Shown here: piece by piece, positions 54,500-62,379 of the stretch
Numbering within the stretch: position 1 is the stretch's first letter
Layout: every line of letters starts with the position of its first letter
NCBI RefSeq assembly: GCF_025971945.1
Contig: NZ_JAPDHW010000005.1
Coordinates: 262,549 to 326,548, forward strand
Direction: 5' to 3'
DNA from: Chryseobacterium kimseyorum
GTDB lineage: Bacteria; Bacteroidota; Bacteroidia; Flavobacteriales; Weeksellaceae
Length of the DNA stretch: 64,000 bases
Notes under the pieces: generated by a model
The model's database searches: none
The model's input: the letters and a program-made list of their open reading frames with translations, nothing else
Told to the model about the DNA's origin: nothing
Translations under genes and position numbers: made by a program

Positions 54500-56428
54500 T
54501 TGGTGGATGAGAAGAAATTAGAAAAATTCATCAAACCAATGCTCGCAAAATCTTCTGAAGATGCGTTCGATGACGAAGACTGGATTTTTGAGATTAAATG
54601 GGACGGTTTCCGTGCTGTTGCAGATCTCAGCAAAAAACAGCCGTTATTTTATTCCAGAAACGGAATTTCATTTTTATCTAAATTCAATTCCATTACCGAA
54701 GATTTTAGTCAGCAGAAACACCACATGATTTTGGATGGTGAAATTGTTGCTTACGACGAAAACGGAAAACCAAGCTTTCAGCTATTGCAGCAGATTGGCG
54801 ACAATCCCGATTTGGCTTTGACGTATCAGGTTTTTGACCTCTTGTGGCTGAATGGTCATTCTACCGAAGAACTTCCCTTACTTCAGCGAAAAGAGCTTTT
54901 AAAAGATGCTTTAACTGAAACTGATCTGATCAAATTCTGCGACCACGTTCCTGAAAAAGGAATCGAGTTTTTTAATCAGATGAAAAAAATGCAGCTGGAA
55001 GGCATGATTGCCAAGAAAGCCGACAGTATTTACTCTGAAAGTTCCCGAAGCACCGACTGGCTCAAAATAAAATTCTCCAATACCGAAGAGGCAATTATCT
55101 GCGGTTTCACAGAACCAAAAGGCTCCCGACAGGGTTTTGGCGCTTTGATTTTAGGAAAGTACATCGACGGTAAACTGACCTATTCAGGACATACAGGGAC
55201 AGGTTTTAATAATGAATTACTGAACCAAATTCATGAGCGGCTGAAAAAACTGGTGGTAAAATCGTCACCCTTTGAAACCGTTCCCAAAACCAATATGCCT
55301 GTGACATGGACGAAACCTGAATTGGTCTGTGAAATTAAATTCTCAGAAATCACCAAAGACGGAATGTTCAGACATCCTGTATTTGTGGCGATCCGTGAAG
55401 ATAAAGAGGCAAAAGAAATCAGCAGTTCAGTTAAGAAACCCGTTCAGAAAACTTCAAAATCCAAAACTATGACGACTAAAAAATCTACCGAAAACACAGA
55501 AGATGCCAGCGAAAAAGACAGTGAAATTACGCTGAACCGTCACAAAATAAAACTGACCAATCAGGATAAAATCTATTTTCCAAAAGACAAAATCAGCAAA
55601 GGTGATGTGGTGGATTATTATCAGTCAGTAGCAGATTACATTTTACCACATCTGAAAAACCGACCGCTTTCCCTCAACCGTTTTCCAAGTGGAATTGATC
55701 ACTCAGGATTTTACCAGAAAGATGCAGGTGATTCTTTTCCGGACTGGATTAAAACGACCAAAGTACATTCCGAATCTACCGATAAATACATTGATTACGC
55801 CATCTGCAACGACAAAGCAACTTTAGCTTATCTTAACAATTTGGGTTGTATCGATTTCAATCCTTGGAATTCTTCCCTCCCTGATCTGGATCATCCTGAT
55901 TATTTGGTTTTGGATCTTGATCCGTCAAAGAAAAATACTTTTGATCATGTGATTGAAACGGCGCAGCAGGTGAAAGAAGTTTTAGATTTAATTAAGATAA
56001 AAGGCTACTGCAAAACTTCCGGAAGTACAGGAATTCACATCTACATTCCGATGGGCGACAGTTACGATTACGATCAGGTGAAGGATTTTGCGTTAATCCT
56101 GATGCAGCAAGTCCACGAAAAGCTTCCGAAAATCACAACGCTGGAACGCAGCCTGCAAAAGAGAGATGATAAAAAAATCTACCTGGACTACCTTCAAAAC
56201 AGACAGGGACAAACTCTAGCCAGCGTCTACAGCCTAAGACCGAAAGAAGGCGCAGCCGTTTCAATGCCGGTTGAGTGGGATGAACTGAAAAAAGGTTTGA
56301 AACCAACGGATTTCAACATTGAAAATGCTTTGGAAAGAATTAAGGCAAAAGGAGATTTATTTAAGCCTGTATTGGGGAAGGGAATTGATATGATGAAGGT
56401 GCTGGAATTGTTGCAGAATGCTGTGTAA
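54500..56428 (+). CDS. ligD: LigD ATP-dependent DNA ligase and polymerase domains
   Basis: A 642-residue frame with the ligase domain (residues about 8-300) followed by the polymerase/primase domain (about 345-642). The ligase nucleophile lysine is K33 in FEIKWDGFRAV, with later motifs DGEIVAYDENG, EGMIAKKADS and DWLKIKF. The polymerase part has the metal motif LVLDLDPSKK and KTSGSTGIHIYIP. TTG 54500 is only the first standard start in this frame; the true start is probably that of the phosphoesterase frame upstream. PE-ligase-polymerase is the usual order of flavobacterial LigD. Confidence 0.92.
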   Translation: MVDEKKLEKFIKPMLAKSSEDAFDDEDWIFEIKWDGFRAVADLSKKQPLFYSRNGISFLSKFNSITEDFSQQKHHMILDGEIVAYDENGKPSFQLLQQIGDNPDLALTYQVFDLLWLNGHSTEELPLLQRKELLKDALTETDLIKFCDHVPEKGIEFFNQMKKMQLEGMIAKKADSIYSESSRSTDWLKIKFSNTEEAIICGFTEPKGSRQGFGALILGKYIDGKLTYSGHTGTGFNNELLNQIHERLKKLVVKSSPFETVPKTNMPVTWTKPELVCEIKFSEITKDGMFRHPVFVAIREDKEAKEISSSVKKPVQKTSKSKTMTTKKSTENTEDASEKDSEITLNRHKIKLTNQDKIYFPKDKISKGDVVDYYQSVADYILPHLKNRPLSLNRFPSGIDHSGFYQKDAGDSFPDWIKTTKVHSESTDKYIDYAICNDKATLAYLNNLGCIDFNPWNSSLPDLDHPDYLVLDLDPSKKNTFDHVIETAQQVKEVLDLIKIKGYCKTSGSTGIHIYIPMGDSYDYDQVKDFALILMQQVHEKLPKITTLERSLQKRDDKKIYLDYLQNRQGQTLASVYSLRPKEGAAVSMPVEWDELKKGLKPTDFNIENALERIKAKGDLFKPVLGKGIDMMKVLELLQNAV

Positions 56429-56451
56429 TTGTATATTTTTGATGATCAAAA

Positions 56452-57006
56452 ATGGTAACCATGACCGAAGATATTATAATAAATCTCAAATTTAATGAAA
56501 GCATTGAAAGAGATAATCAAAATTTTTATTTTAAATATGTCTGGAAAAAAGCTTTCAGGGTATGGTCAAAAATCATGATCTTAACTTCAGTATTTTTATT
56601 TCTTGGTTTTTATCCCATCGAAAATTTTGACACTAATTTACTGTATTACATCATAAAATATACCGGAATTTTCCTTTGTGGCTATTGCTTTATTTTGATC
56701 AACCAATATTTTGTCTCAAAAAAGAAGTTTAAAATAGAAGTAGACCAAATCATTAGTGAATACAAAAATAGCGACGAATCATCTTCTATACGATTAAGCA
56801 ATAAGGAGATTGAATTCAAAAATCCATTCAATAAAATTAGTTCAATTTGGGAAAAAACATCATTTTTATTGCACGATAATTATTTATTAATAAATCCTAT
56901 ATCTAATCTACACTTCATCATTAATAAAAGCGAAGTGCATGATAATGAGTTTGAAACAATTTATAAAATGCTTCAAAAATATTCAAAAGTAAAAATCTTA
57001 AGGTAA
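56452..57006 (+). CDS. YcxB-like membrane protein
   Basis: A 184-residue protein with two membrane segments (ILTSVFLFLGFYPI and YIIKYTGIFLCGYCFILI) and a C-terminal YcxB-like domain (IRLSNKEIEFKNPFNKISSI, LHDNYLLINPISNLHFIINK). The layout equals that of the gene at 52453, so the pair brackets ku-ligD. ATG at 56452 or 56461 are both possible starts. The function of the family is unknown. It overlaps the convergent dehydrogenase gene by 9 bp. Confidence 0.68.
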   Translation: MVTMTEDIIINLKFNESIERDNQNFYFKYVWKKAFRVWSKIMILTSVFLFLGFYPIENFDTNLLYYIIKYTGIFLCGYCFILINQYFVSKKKFKIEVDQIISEYKNSDESSSIRLSNKEIEFKNPFNKISSIWEKTSFLLHDNYLLINPISNLHFIINKSEVHDNEFETIYKMLQKYSKVKILR

Positions 57007-57729
57007 CTTTGCCACCAAACCTTCCGGCAACATTTTTAAAATAATATAAATCATTTTCCACTTAAAATTAGGAACGATGGTGAAGGAATTTCCGGCATCA
57101 ACGATATGTCTTGCCACATAATCCGGTTCCATCAGAAGATTTTTATTGAGCTCCAAACCCGCGTTGATCTTTGTATTGATGTATCCGCTAACCAAAACGT
57201 TCACTGTAATATTTCGTTGAGCCAATTCCTGTCTTAAACCTGCAAGATAGGTTGTAAACGCAGCTTTTGTACTTCCGTAAACAAAATTACTCTTCCTTCC
57301 ACAAACACCCGAAAGTGAAGACAGCCCAATGATTCTTTCTAAATTTTTATTAGACAAATCCATCGCCACAATATTTAAAATCGAAACACCGCCCATGTAA
57401 TTGACCTGCATCATTTGCTGAGTTCCTTTAAAGTCTTTTAAAGCATCAACGTTTTCTACCAAAAATCCTGCGGCGTAAACGACCATATGAGGTTTGACCA
57501 AAAGTTCATCATAAAATTTTTGATGGGAATCAAAATCCGCTGCGTCAAAATATAAAACCGAAACTTTATCTGACAAATTATTGTCGGCAACAAAATCTTT
57601 CAGAGAATCTGTACTTCTAGACGCAGCAATGATTGCAAAACCTTTTTCAACATATTGCAAAATACACTGCTTTGCCACATCGGAATTGGCACCGAGAATA
57701 AGAACGTTTTTGGCTGTTTTTTGATTCAT
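56998..57729 (-). CDS. Short-chain dehydrogenase/reductase
   Basis: A 243-residue Rossmann-fold oxidoreductase. The cofactor loop reads NVLILGANSDVAKQ; the active site has the serine in GLSSLSGVCG and the YxxxK pair in FVYGSTKAAF. The style resembles SDRs that act on polyprenyl-linked sugars, but the substrate is not determined. A TATCTTTG promoter element ends only 4 bp before the ATG, so the mRNA may be leaderless. Confidence 0.85.
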   Translation of the reverse strand: MNQKTAKNVLILGANSDVAKQCILQYVEKGFAIIAASRSTDSLKDFVADNNLSDKVSVLYFDAADFDSHQKFYDELLVKPHMVVYAAGFLVENVDALKDFKGTQQMMQVNYMGGVSILNIVAMDLSNKNLERIIGLSSLSGVCGRKSNFVYGSTKAAFTTYLAGLRQELAQRNITVNVLVSGYINTKINAGLELNKNLLMEPDYVARHIVDAGNSFTIVPNFKWKMIYIILKMLPEGLVAKLP

Positions 57730-57733
57730 GAGG

Positions 57734-57741
57734 CAAAGATA
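57734..57741 (-). promoter_or_regulatory. -7 promoter element of the SDR gene
   Basis: TATCTTTG on the minus strand, exact TAnnTTTG match, immediately before the start codon. Confidence 0.55.
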
Positions 57742-57965
57742 TTTTTTAAAATATCGTTTTACAAATCGCTATCTGCATTAAACACAAATTTCAAGGACGA
57801 CTTCATAAAATGATTCTTCGATTCTCTGATTTGCATTAACATTTTTAATGAAACTCAAGTTATTTAAAACGGTTAAAATATCTAAAAACCATCAATACTC
57901 AATTAGAAACTGATAGGAAATCTTCCGAAAAACCCATTTTCGCTGTACAAAGCTTAAAAGCTGAA

Positions 57966-58049
57966 TTCCGAAGCATTGGTGCTGCGTTCCGAAGCATTAA
58001 ATCCGCATTCCGAAGCATTGGCGCGTCATTCCGAAGCCTTCGGGAGGGC
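57966..58049 (+). repeat. 21-bp minisatellite, four units
   Basis: Units start at 57966, 57987, 58008 and 58029, each with TTCCGAAGC(A/C)TT followed by a variable 9 bp; the last unit is shortened. It fills part of the 442-bp gap between the SDR gene and yajC, which has no other gene I can support. Confidence 0.85.
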
Positions 58050-58112
58050 ATCTTTTTGCCTTCGGAATCAGGATTCTTGCCAGATGACCACTTTGCCCTT
58101 ACTTAAATCCAC

Positions 58113-58149
58113 AAAAAAACGGCTGGATAAAAATTTACCCACCCGTTTT
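58113..58149 (-). terminator. Terminator of the nusB-yajC operon
   Basis: On the minus strand AAACGGGTGG/CCAGCCGTTT with one mismatch, followed by seven T, just after the yajC stop. Confidence 0.75.
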
Positions 58150-58171
58150 ATCATTATTGTAAAACTGAAAA

Positions 58172-58531
58172 TTACTTCTTTTCAGTTTCGATAACTTCTT
58201 TTTTGTCAGCTGTTGCTGTAGCTTTATCTCCGAACCTTGCTGCTGTAAATTCTCTTGAGATGGCAGCTTTTTCAAACTTCAGTTTACCTGAAAGGGTTTC
58301 AATAACAACTCCGTCATCGTGAATCTGAGCAATTCTCCCGTGAAGACCGGAAGTAAGCACTACTCTGCTTCCTACTTTCAGTTCTTCCTGGAATTTTTTC
58401 TCCTGTTTCTGTTTTTTCATCTGAGGTCTGATCATCAGGAAATAAAACCCAACAAACATCACCCCCATCATGATGAGCATCATTGGAGAAGATCCTCCTG
58501 CAGGTGCTGCCTGTAAAAATATTGTTAACAT
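58172..58531 (-). CDS. yajC: Preprotein translocase subunit YajC
   Basis: A 119-residue single-pass membrane protein of the SecDF-YajC complex that assists protein export. The membrane segment (MMLIMMGVMFVGFYFLMI) is followed by the conserved RPQMKKQKQEKKFQEELKVG and VVLTSGLHGRIAQI. The C-terminal part is charged. Third gene of nusB-DUF1573-yajC, 10 bp after the second. Confidence 0.95.
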   Translation of the reverse strand: MLTIFLQAAPAGGSSPMMLIMMGVMFVGFYFLMIRPQMKKQKQEKKFQEELKVGSRVVLTSGLHGRIAQIHDDGVVIETLSGKLKFEKAAISREFTAARFGDKATATADKKEVIETEKK

Positions 58532-58541
58532 AGTTGTTTAA

Positions 58542-59060
58542 TTAAGGTTGAATGTTCGCATTGAACGTTAATTTGATCGGAGCTTTTTCTACGTTTGCAT
58601 ATACATCTGCAAATTTCTGAACAGCACCGTCAAAGCTCGAAGAGTCAAAGCTTAGAGTGATTTTTCCTTTTTTACCCGGCAAAATTGGCTCTTTTGTAAA
58701 TTCAGGAGCAGTACATCCACATCCAGGCTTTACTTCAGAAATAACTAATGGACTGGTTCCTGTATTTGTTATTTCGTAGATGTGATTTACTTTATCACCT
58801 TTTTTAATATTTCCAAAATCGAAATTACTTTCTGATAGTGCTACTGTTGTTAAAGGCTGATTTGATGCAGCAGGCGCAACAGTTTCTCCTGTTGCAGGTG
58901 CAGGCGTCACAGCAGATAAAGAATCAGCAGGAGCAGCTGTACTCAAAGAATCCGGAGCAATAGTTTCTGAATTTTGAAGTTCTTTGTTTTCTTCTTTTTT
59001 ACAAGAAACCAAACCAAAGCCTATAATAGACAAAGCGATAATTGATAACGACTTTTTCAT
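58542..59060 (-). CDS. DUF1573 lipoprotein
   Basis: A 172-residue exported protein: lipoprotein signal MKKSLSIIALSIIGFGLVSC (lipidated C20), then a 50-residue Ala/Ser/Pro-rich linker, then a DUF1573 immunoglobulin-like domain (ESNFDFGNIKKGDKVNHIYE, GTSPLVISEVKPGCGCTAPE). The CGC pair is typical of the family; its role is unknown. It lies 11 bp after nusB. Confidence 0.9.
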   Translation of the reverse strand: MKKSLSIIALSIIGFGLVSCKKEENKELQNSETIAPDSLSTAAPADSLSAVTPAPATGETVAPAASNQPLTTVALSESNFDFGNIKKGDKVNHIYEITNTGTSPLVISEVKPGCGCTAPEFTKEPILPGKKGKITLSFDSSSFDGAVQKFADVYANVEKAPIKLTFNANIQP

Positions 59061-59071
59061 TTTTATTATAT

Positions 59072-59977
59072 TTATATTCTGTTTAAATCTTTACAATATT
59101 TATCTAAAATTCCATTGATGAATATATTAGAACGGTCGGTTGCAAAAACTTTTGCGATCTCAATATATTCATTGATAATAACTCGTGAAGGTGTTAGGGG
59201 GAAATTATCCAGTTCAGCAATAGCCGTTGTCAGGATAACTTTATCCATCAACGCAACTCTTTCCAAATCCCAGTTTTCCAATCTTTCAGACAGTTTTTTC
59301 TCATTGGCTTCCCAGTTATTCAGAGTATCTCTCAACAATTTACCGGCGAAACTTTTATCTTCTTCATCTTTAATCATTTTGATGAGAGTTCTGCTGTCTT
59401 CATTTTCTTTGATAAAACCGATAGTCTTCTGAACCATTGAATTTGCAATGTGAATATCATCTGTCCATGTTAACTCTCTGTCACCTACATAATCATGAAA
59501 ATCCTCATTTTCGGCAACATATCTCAGGAATAATTTACCTATAAATTTCTGATCATCGTCAAAAGAATAACCGTCTTCCTTCATGAAATCCTGGTAACGC
59601 TTTCCAGAGGTCATTCTTTGAAATGTTCTTACCAAAAAATCATCATGCAAATCCCATTTCAGATCTGCGTGCTGTCCGGAAAAGAAAAGTCTTTCAGGGT
59701 TTTCTTCTAATTTGATTAATACTTGATTATTAATAAATTTCTGGTTTGGGTTAATCTCAGAATCAGTTTTAATATACTTATTCTTACCAATTTCCATTTG
59801 GTTTTCGGCTAAATTTTTCAGCGATACCAAAAAGTTGATTTCAAGAATATAGAGATTATAGATTTTCTCTATTCCATAGAACATGTTTTTCTCTAAAACA
59901 TCAAATTTAACTGGATTTTGGTAGTAAGAGTACACACTTTCTACTACTTTTTCACGGATTTGTCTTCTTCCTAACAT
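59072..59977 (-). CDS. nusB: Transcription antitermination factor NusB
   Basis: Binds boxA RNA with NusE/S10 in rRNA antitermination complexes. The 301-residue protein is about twice as long as E. coli NusB. Residues 1-150 are an extension usual in Bacteroidota (MLGRRQIREKVVESVYSYYQ). The C-terminal part has the canonical TTAIAELDNFPLTPSRVIIN and EYIEIAKVFATDRSNIFING. First gene of the operon with DUF1573 and yajC. Confidence 0.93.
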   Translation of the reverse strand: MLGRRQIREKVVESVYSYYQNPVKFDVLEKNMFYGIEKIYNLYILEINFLVSLKNLAENQMEIGKNKYIKTDSEINPNQKFINNQVLIKLEENPERLFFSGQHADLKWDLHDDFLVRTFQRMTSGKRYQDFMKEDGYSFDDDQKFIGKLFLRYVAENEDFHDYVGDRELTWTDDIHIANSMVQKTIGFIKENEDSRTLIKMIKDEEDKSFAGKLLRDTLNNWEANEKKLSERLENWDLERVALMDKVILTTAIAELDNFPLTPSRVIINEYIEIAKVFATDRSNIFINGILDKYCKDLNRI

Positions 59978-59998
59978 TCAAAGAGCTTTTTATGGGTG

Positions 59999-60006
59999 CA
60001 AAGATA
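59999..60006 (-). promoter_or_regulatory. -7 promoter element of the nusB operon
   Basis: TATCTTTG on the minus strand, with a TTTG about 17 bp further upstream that fits the -33 element. It drives nusB-DUF1573-yajC and lies back to back with the ABC gene promoter. Confidence 0.7.
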
Positions 60007-60050
60007 CAAAATTTAAAATTTATCAAATTCGTAGTCTGACTCTATTTTTG

Positions 60051-60058
60051 TAAATTTG
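60051..60058 (+). promoter_or_regulatory. -7 promoter element of the ABC exporter gene
   Basis: TAAATTTG, exact TAnnTTTG match, 9 bp before ATG 60068. It contains the TTG that would start a longer frame at 60056 and so decides the start. Confidence 0.65.
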
Positions 60059-60067
60059 CAAAAGTTT

Positions 60068-61729
60068 ATGAAAGCTTTAAAAACTCTGAACCCTTACTTT
60101 TGGAAGCACAAAATATTATTGTTTTGGGGGTTACTCTTCATCATTGCCAGCAATTTTTTCAACATATATAAAGTACAGTTTGTAGGAAAGTCTGTAGACG
60201 AACTCACCAAAAACGGCAGTCTTGGTTTCAATAAGCAAGTTCTTATCTACGTAGCTATTATTGTCGGCTGCTCCCTTCTGACCGGATTTTTCACCTTTAT
60301 GATGAGACAGACGATCATTGTAGCATCCAGACGAATCGAGTACGAACTGAAAAATAAAATCTACAGACATTATCAGGACCTTTCGCTGACAGACTATAAA
60401 ACAACGACGACCGGTGATTTAATGAACCGTTTGAGCGAAGACGTGGTTGCAGTTAGAATGTATCTGGGCCCAGGTGTCATGTACGTGGTAAATTTGTTGA
60501 TACTTCTTACCATAACATGTATCTACATGTTGAAAACTGATGTTTCGATGACGGTGTGGACATTATTCCCACTCCCTATTCTTTCATATATTATTTTTAA
60601 AGTAAGCTCGATTATCAATAAAAAATCGAAGATTATGCAGAAAAGCCAGTCTGCAATTTCAACATTTGTTCAGGACAGCTTTTCAGGTATTCGTGTTGTT
60701 AAATTTTTCGCTAAAGAAAATTATATTAAAAAGAATTACAGCTCGAAGGTTACCGATTACCAAGACAAAGCTTTAGATTTAGCGAAAACGGAAGCATATT
60801 TCTTTACCATTATTCTTTTTGTAATTGGATTATTAAACGTTGCGATCATTCTTATCGGCGGACAAAAATATATTGCAGGTGAATTGAGCGTAGGTAAGAT
60901 TGCAGATTTCTTTATGTACATCAATATATTAATCTGGCCTTTCTCAATGGTGGGATGGGTAACTTCAGTCAACCAGAGAGCTGAAGCGTCTATGCAGCGA
61001 ATCAATGAGTTTTTAGATAAAAAATCAGAAGTCGTTAATAAAAACTTTGAAAAATACCCAATTAAAGGTAATATTGAATTCAGAAATGTATCGTATGTTT
61101 ATCCGAATACAGGCATTAAAGCATTAGATAATTTAAGTTTTAAGATCAATGCAGGTCAGTCGCTAGCGATTATGGGCAAAACCGGAAGCGGAAAATCAAC
61201 GGTTGCGCTGCTCCTTTGCAGATTAATTGATCCTACCGAAGGTGAAATTCTGATTGATGGAAAAAATCTTAAGGATCATAATCTTGATAATTACAGAGAT
61301 TTCATAGGATATATTCCTCAGGAAAGTTATCTTTTTTCAGATTCCATAGAGCATAATATCGGTTTCTCAATCGACCATCCTTCACAAGAAAAAGTGGTGG
61401 AATATTCTAAAATTGCAGACGTTCACAAGAACATTATTGATTTCAAAGAAGGTTACAAAACGATGGTCGGAGAGCGCGGAGTGATGCTTTCGGGAGGTCA
61501 GAAGCAGAGAATCTGCATCGCAAGGGCGCTAATCAAGGATCCGAACATCATCATTTTCGACGATTCGCTCTCTGCTCTGGATACAGAAACCGAGCAGAAT
61601 ATCCTGGAAAATATAGATACTAAAATTCAGAACGCCACTTCCATAATTATCACTCACAGAGAGTCTAGCGCTCAGCGTGCAGATAAAATTATTAATCTTA
61701 CTGAAATTACCAATTCTGTAACCGCATAG
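60068..61729 (+). CDS. ABC exporter, fused permease and ATPase
   Basis: A 553-residue half-transporter: six membrane helices (residues about 15-300), then an ATPase. Walker A GKTGSGKSTV is near residue 370, the Q-loop is in YIPQESYLFS, the signature is LSGGQKQR, Walker B is IIIFDDSLSALD and the switch is ITHRES. The catalytic glutamate after Walker B is aspartate here (DDS instead of DEA/DES), as in degenerate sites of heterodimeric exporters. Start set at ATG 60068 because the upstream TTG is inside the promoter. Substrate unknown. Confidence 0.93.
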   Translation: MKALKTLNPYFWKHKILLFWGLLFIIASNFFNIYKVQFVGKSVDELTKNGSLGFNKQVLIYVAIIVGCSLLTGFFTFMMRQTIIVASRRIEYELKNKIYRHYQDLSLTDYKTTTTGDLMNRLSEDVVAVRMYLGPGVMYVVNLLILLTITCIYMLKTDVSMTVWTLFPLPILSYIIFKVSSIINKKSKIMQKSQSAISTFVQDSFSGIRVVKFFAKENYIKKNYSSKVTDYQDKALDLAKTEAYFFTIILFVIGLLNVAIILIGGQKYIAGELSVGKIADFFMYINILIWPFSMVGWVTSVNQRAEASMQRINEFLDKKSEVVNKNFEKYPIKGNIEFRNVSYVYPNTGIKALDNLSFKINAGQSLAIMGKTGSGKSTVALLLCRLIDPTEGEILIDGKNLKDHNLDNYRDFIGYIPQESYLFSDSIEHNIGFSIDHPSQEKVVEYSKIADVHKNIIDFKEGYKTMVGERGVMLSGGQKQRICIARALIKDPNIIIFDDSLSALDTETEQNILENIDTKIQNATSIIITHRESSAQRADKIINLTEITNSVTA

Positions 61730-61791
61730 CCTATTTGTTCACAAATGTTAAATAAATCATAAAAAAAATTTTGTGATTAAAAGAAATATTT

Positions 61792-61799
61792 TATATTTG
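61792..61799 (+). promoter_or_regulatory. -7 promoter element of the DUF3276 gene
   Basis: TATATTTG with a TTTG 18 bp upstream (61770-61773), a complete -33/-7 pair, 29 bp before the ATG. Confidence 0.72.
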
Positions 61800-61828
61800 T
61801 TCTTAACAAGATTAAAAAATATCTAATA

Positions 61829-62164
61829 ATGAGTGAATACAAGGAACGCCATGAGAATGAAATTTTCACGAAGGTGTTAAAAGCAGGAAGAAGAACGTAT
61901 TTCTTTGATGTGCGCGAGACGAAAGCAGGAGATTATTATCTTACAATTACCGAAAGCAAAAAGAATTTCGGGGAGAATGGAGAGGCAACATTCGAAAAGC
62001 ATAAAATTTACCTTTACAAGGAAGATTTTAAAAGCTTCCAGGAAATGTTCAATGAATCAACAGATTTCATCATTAATGAAAAAGGTGAAGATGTAATATC
62101 TGAAAAGCATGATAAAGATTTCAAAAGCAGAACTTACACGATCGATTCTGACGACGAAGTTTAA
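61829..62164 (+). CDS. DUF3276 family (PUR-alpha-like) protein
   Basis: A 111-residue acidic protein of DUF3276, a bacterial relative of the PUR-alpha nucleic-acid-binding fold. It reads NEIFTKVLKAGRRTYFFDVR, then ETKAGDYYLTITESKKNFGE, then HKIYLYKEDFKSFQEMF, the beta-sheet plus helix pattern of one PUR repeat. It probably binds single-stranded DNA or RNA; this follows from the family, not from this gene. Monocistronic with a strong promoter and a terminator. Confidence 0.88.
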   Translation: MSEYKERHENEIFTKVLKAGRRTYFFDVRETKAGDYYLTITESKKNFGENGEATFEKHKIYLYKEDFKSFQEMFNESTDFIINEKGEDVISEKHDKDFKSRTYTIDSDDEV

Positions 62165-62197
62165 AATACAATACCCAAACCAAGTATATAAAAGCAC

Positions 62198-62223
62198 AAG
62201 CATCTTTTCAGATGCTTTTTTTG
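62198..62223 (+). terminator. Terminator of the DUF3276 gene
   Basis: An 8-bp stem AAGCATCT/AGATGCTT with loop TTTC, followed by T residues. Confidence 0.9.
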
Positions 62224-62228
62224 GGCAT

Positions 62229-62260
62229 AAAAAAAACACACTTTCTAAAGAAAATGTGTT
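62229..62260 (-). terminator. Terminator of the tRNA-His gene
   Basis: Stem AACACA/TGTGTT with an inner CTTTC/GAAAA continuation; the A run on its left is the T tract on the minus strand. Confidence 0.75.
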
Positions 62261-62265
62261 TGATG

Positions 62266-62343
62266 TGGGGTGAATGAGGGGTCTCGAACCCCCGACCTCC
62301 GGAACCACAATCCGGCGCTCTAACCAACTGAGCTACAATCACC
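62266..62343 (-). tRNA. tRNA-His (anticodon GTG)
   Basis: The minus strand folds into a full cloverleaf: acceptor GTGATTG/CATTCAC with one T-T mismatch, D-arm TAGCTCAGTTGGTTAGAGC, anticodon arm CCGGA-TTGTGGT-TCCGG, and T-arm with TTCGAGA. Anticodon GTG reads histidine codons. The extra G-1 opposite C73, the identity element of tRNA-His, is present, and CCA is encoded. Confidence 0.97.
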
Positions 62344-62356
62344 GTTTTTGGTGGTG

Positions 62357-62364
62357 CAAATATA
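62357..62364 (-). promoter_or_regulatory. -7 promoter element of tRNA-His
   Basis: TATATTTG on the minus strand, exact TAnnTTTG match, 13 bp before the tRNA 5' end. Confidence 0.65.
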
Positions 62365-62379
62365 GGATATATTTTTTAA

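Noticed and set aside
57966..58049. CRISPR array
   Set aside because: The 21-bp units repeat without spacers and no cas genes are present; it is a minisatellite.
57976..58194. 72-codon plus-strand frame over the minisatellite
   Set aside because: It is produced by the repeat period and runs into the yajC end; no promoter or homology signal.
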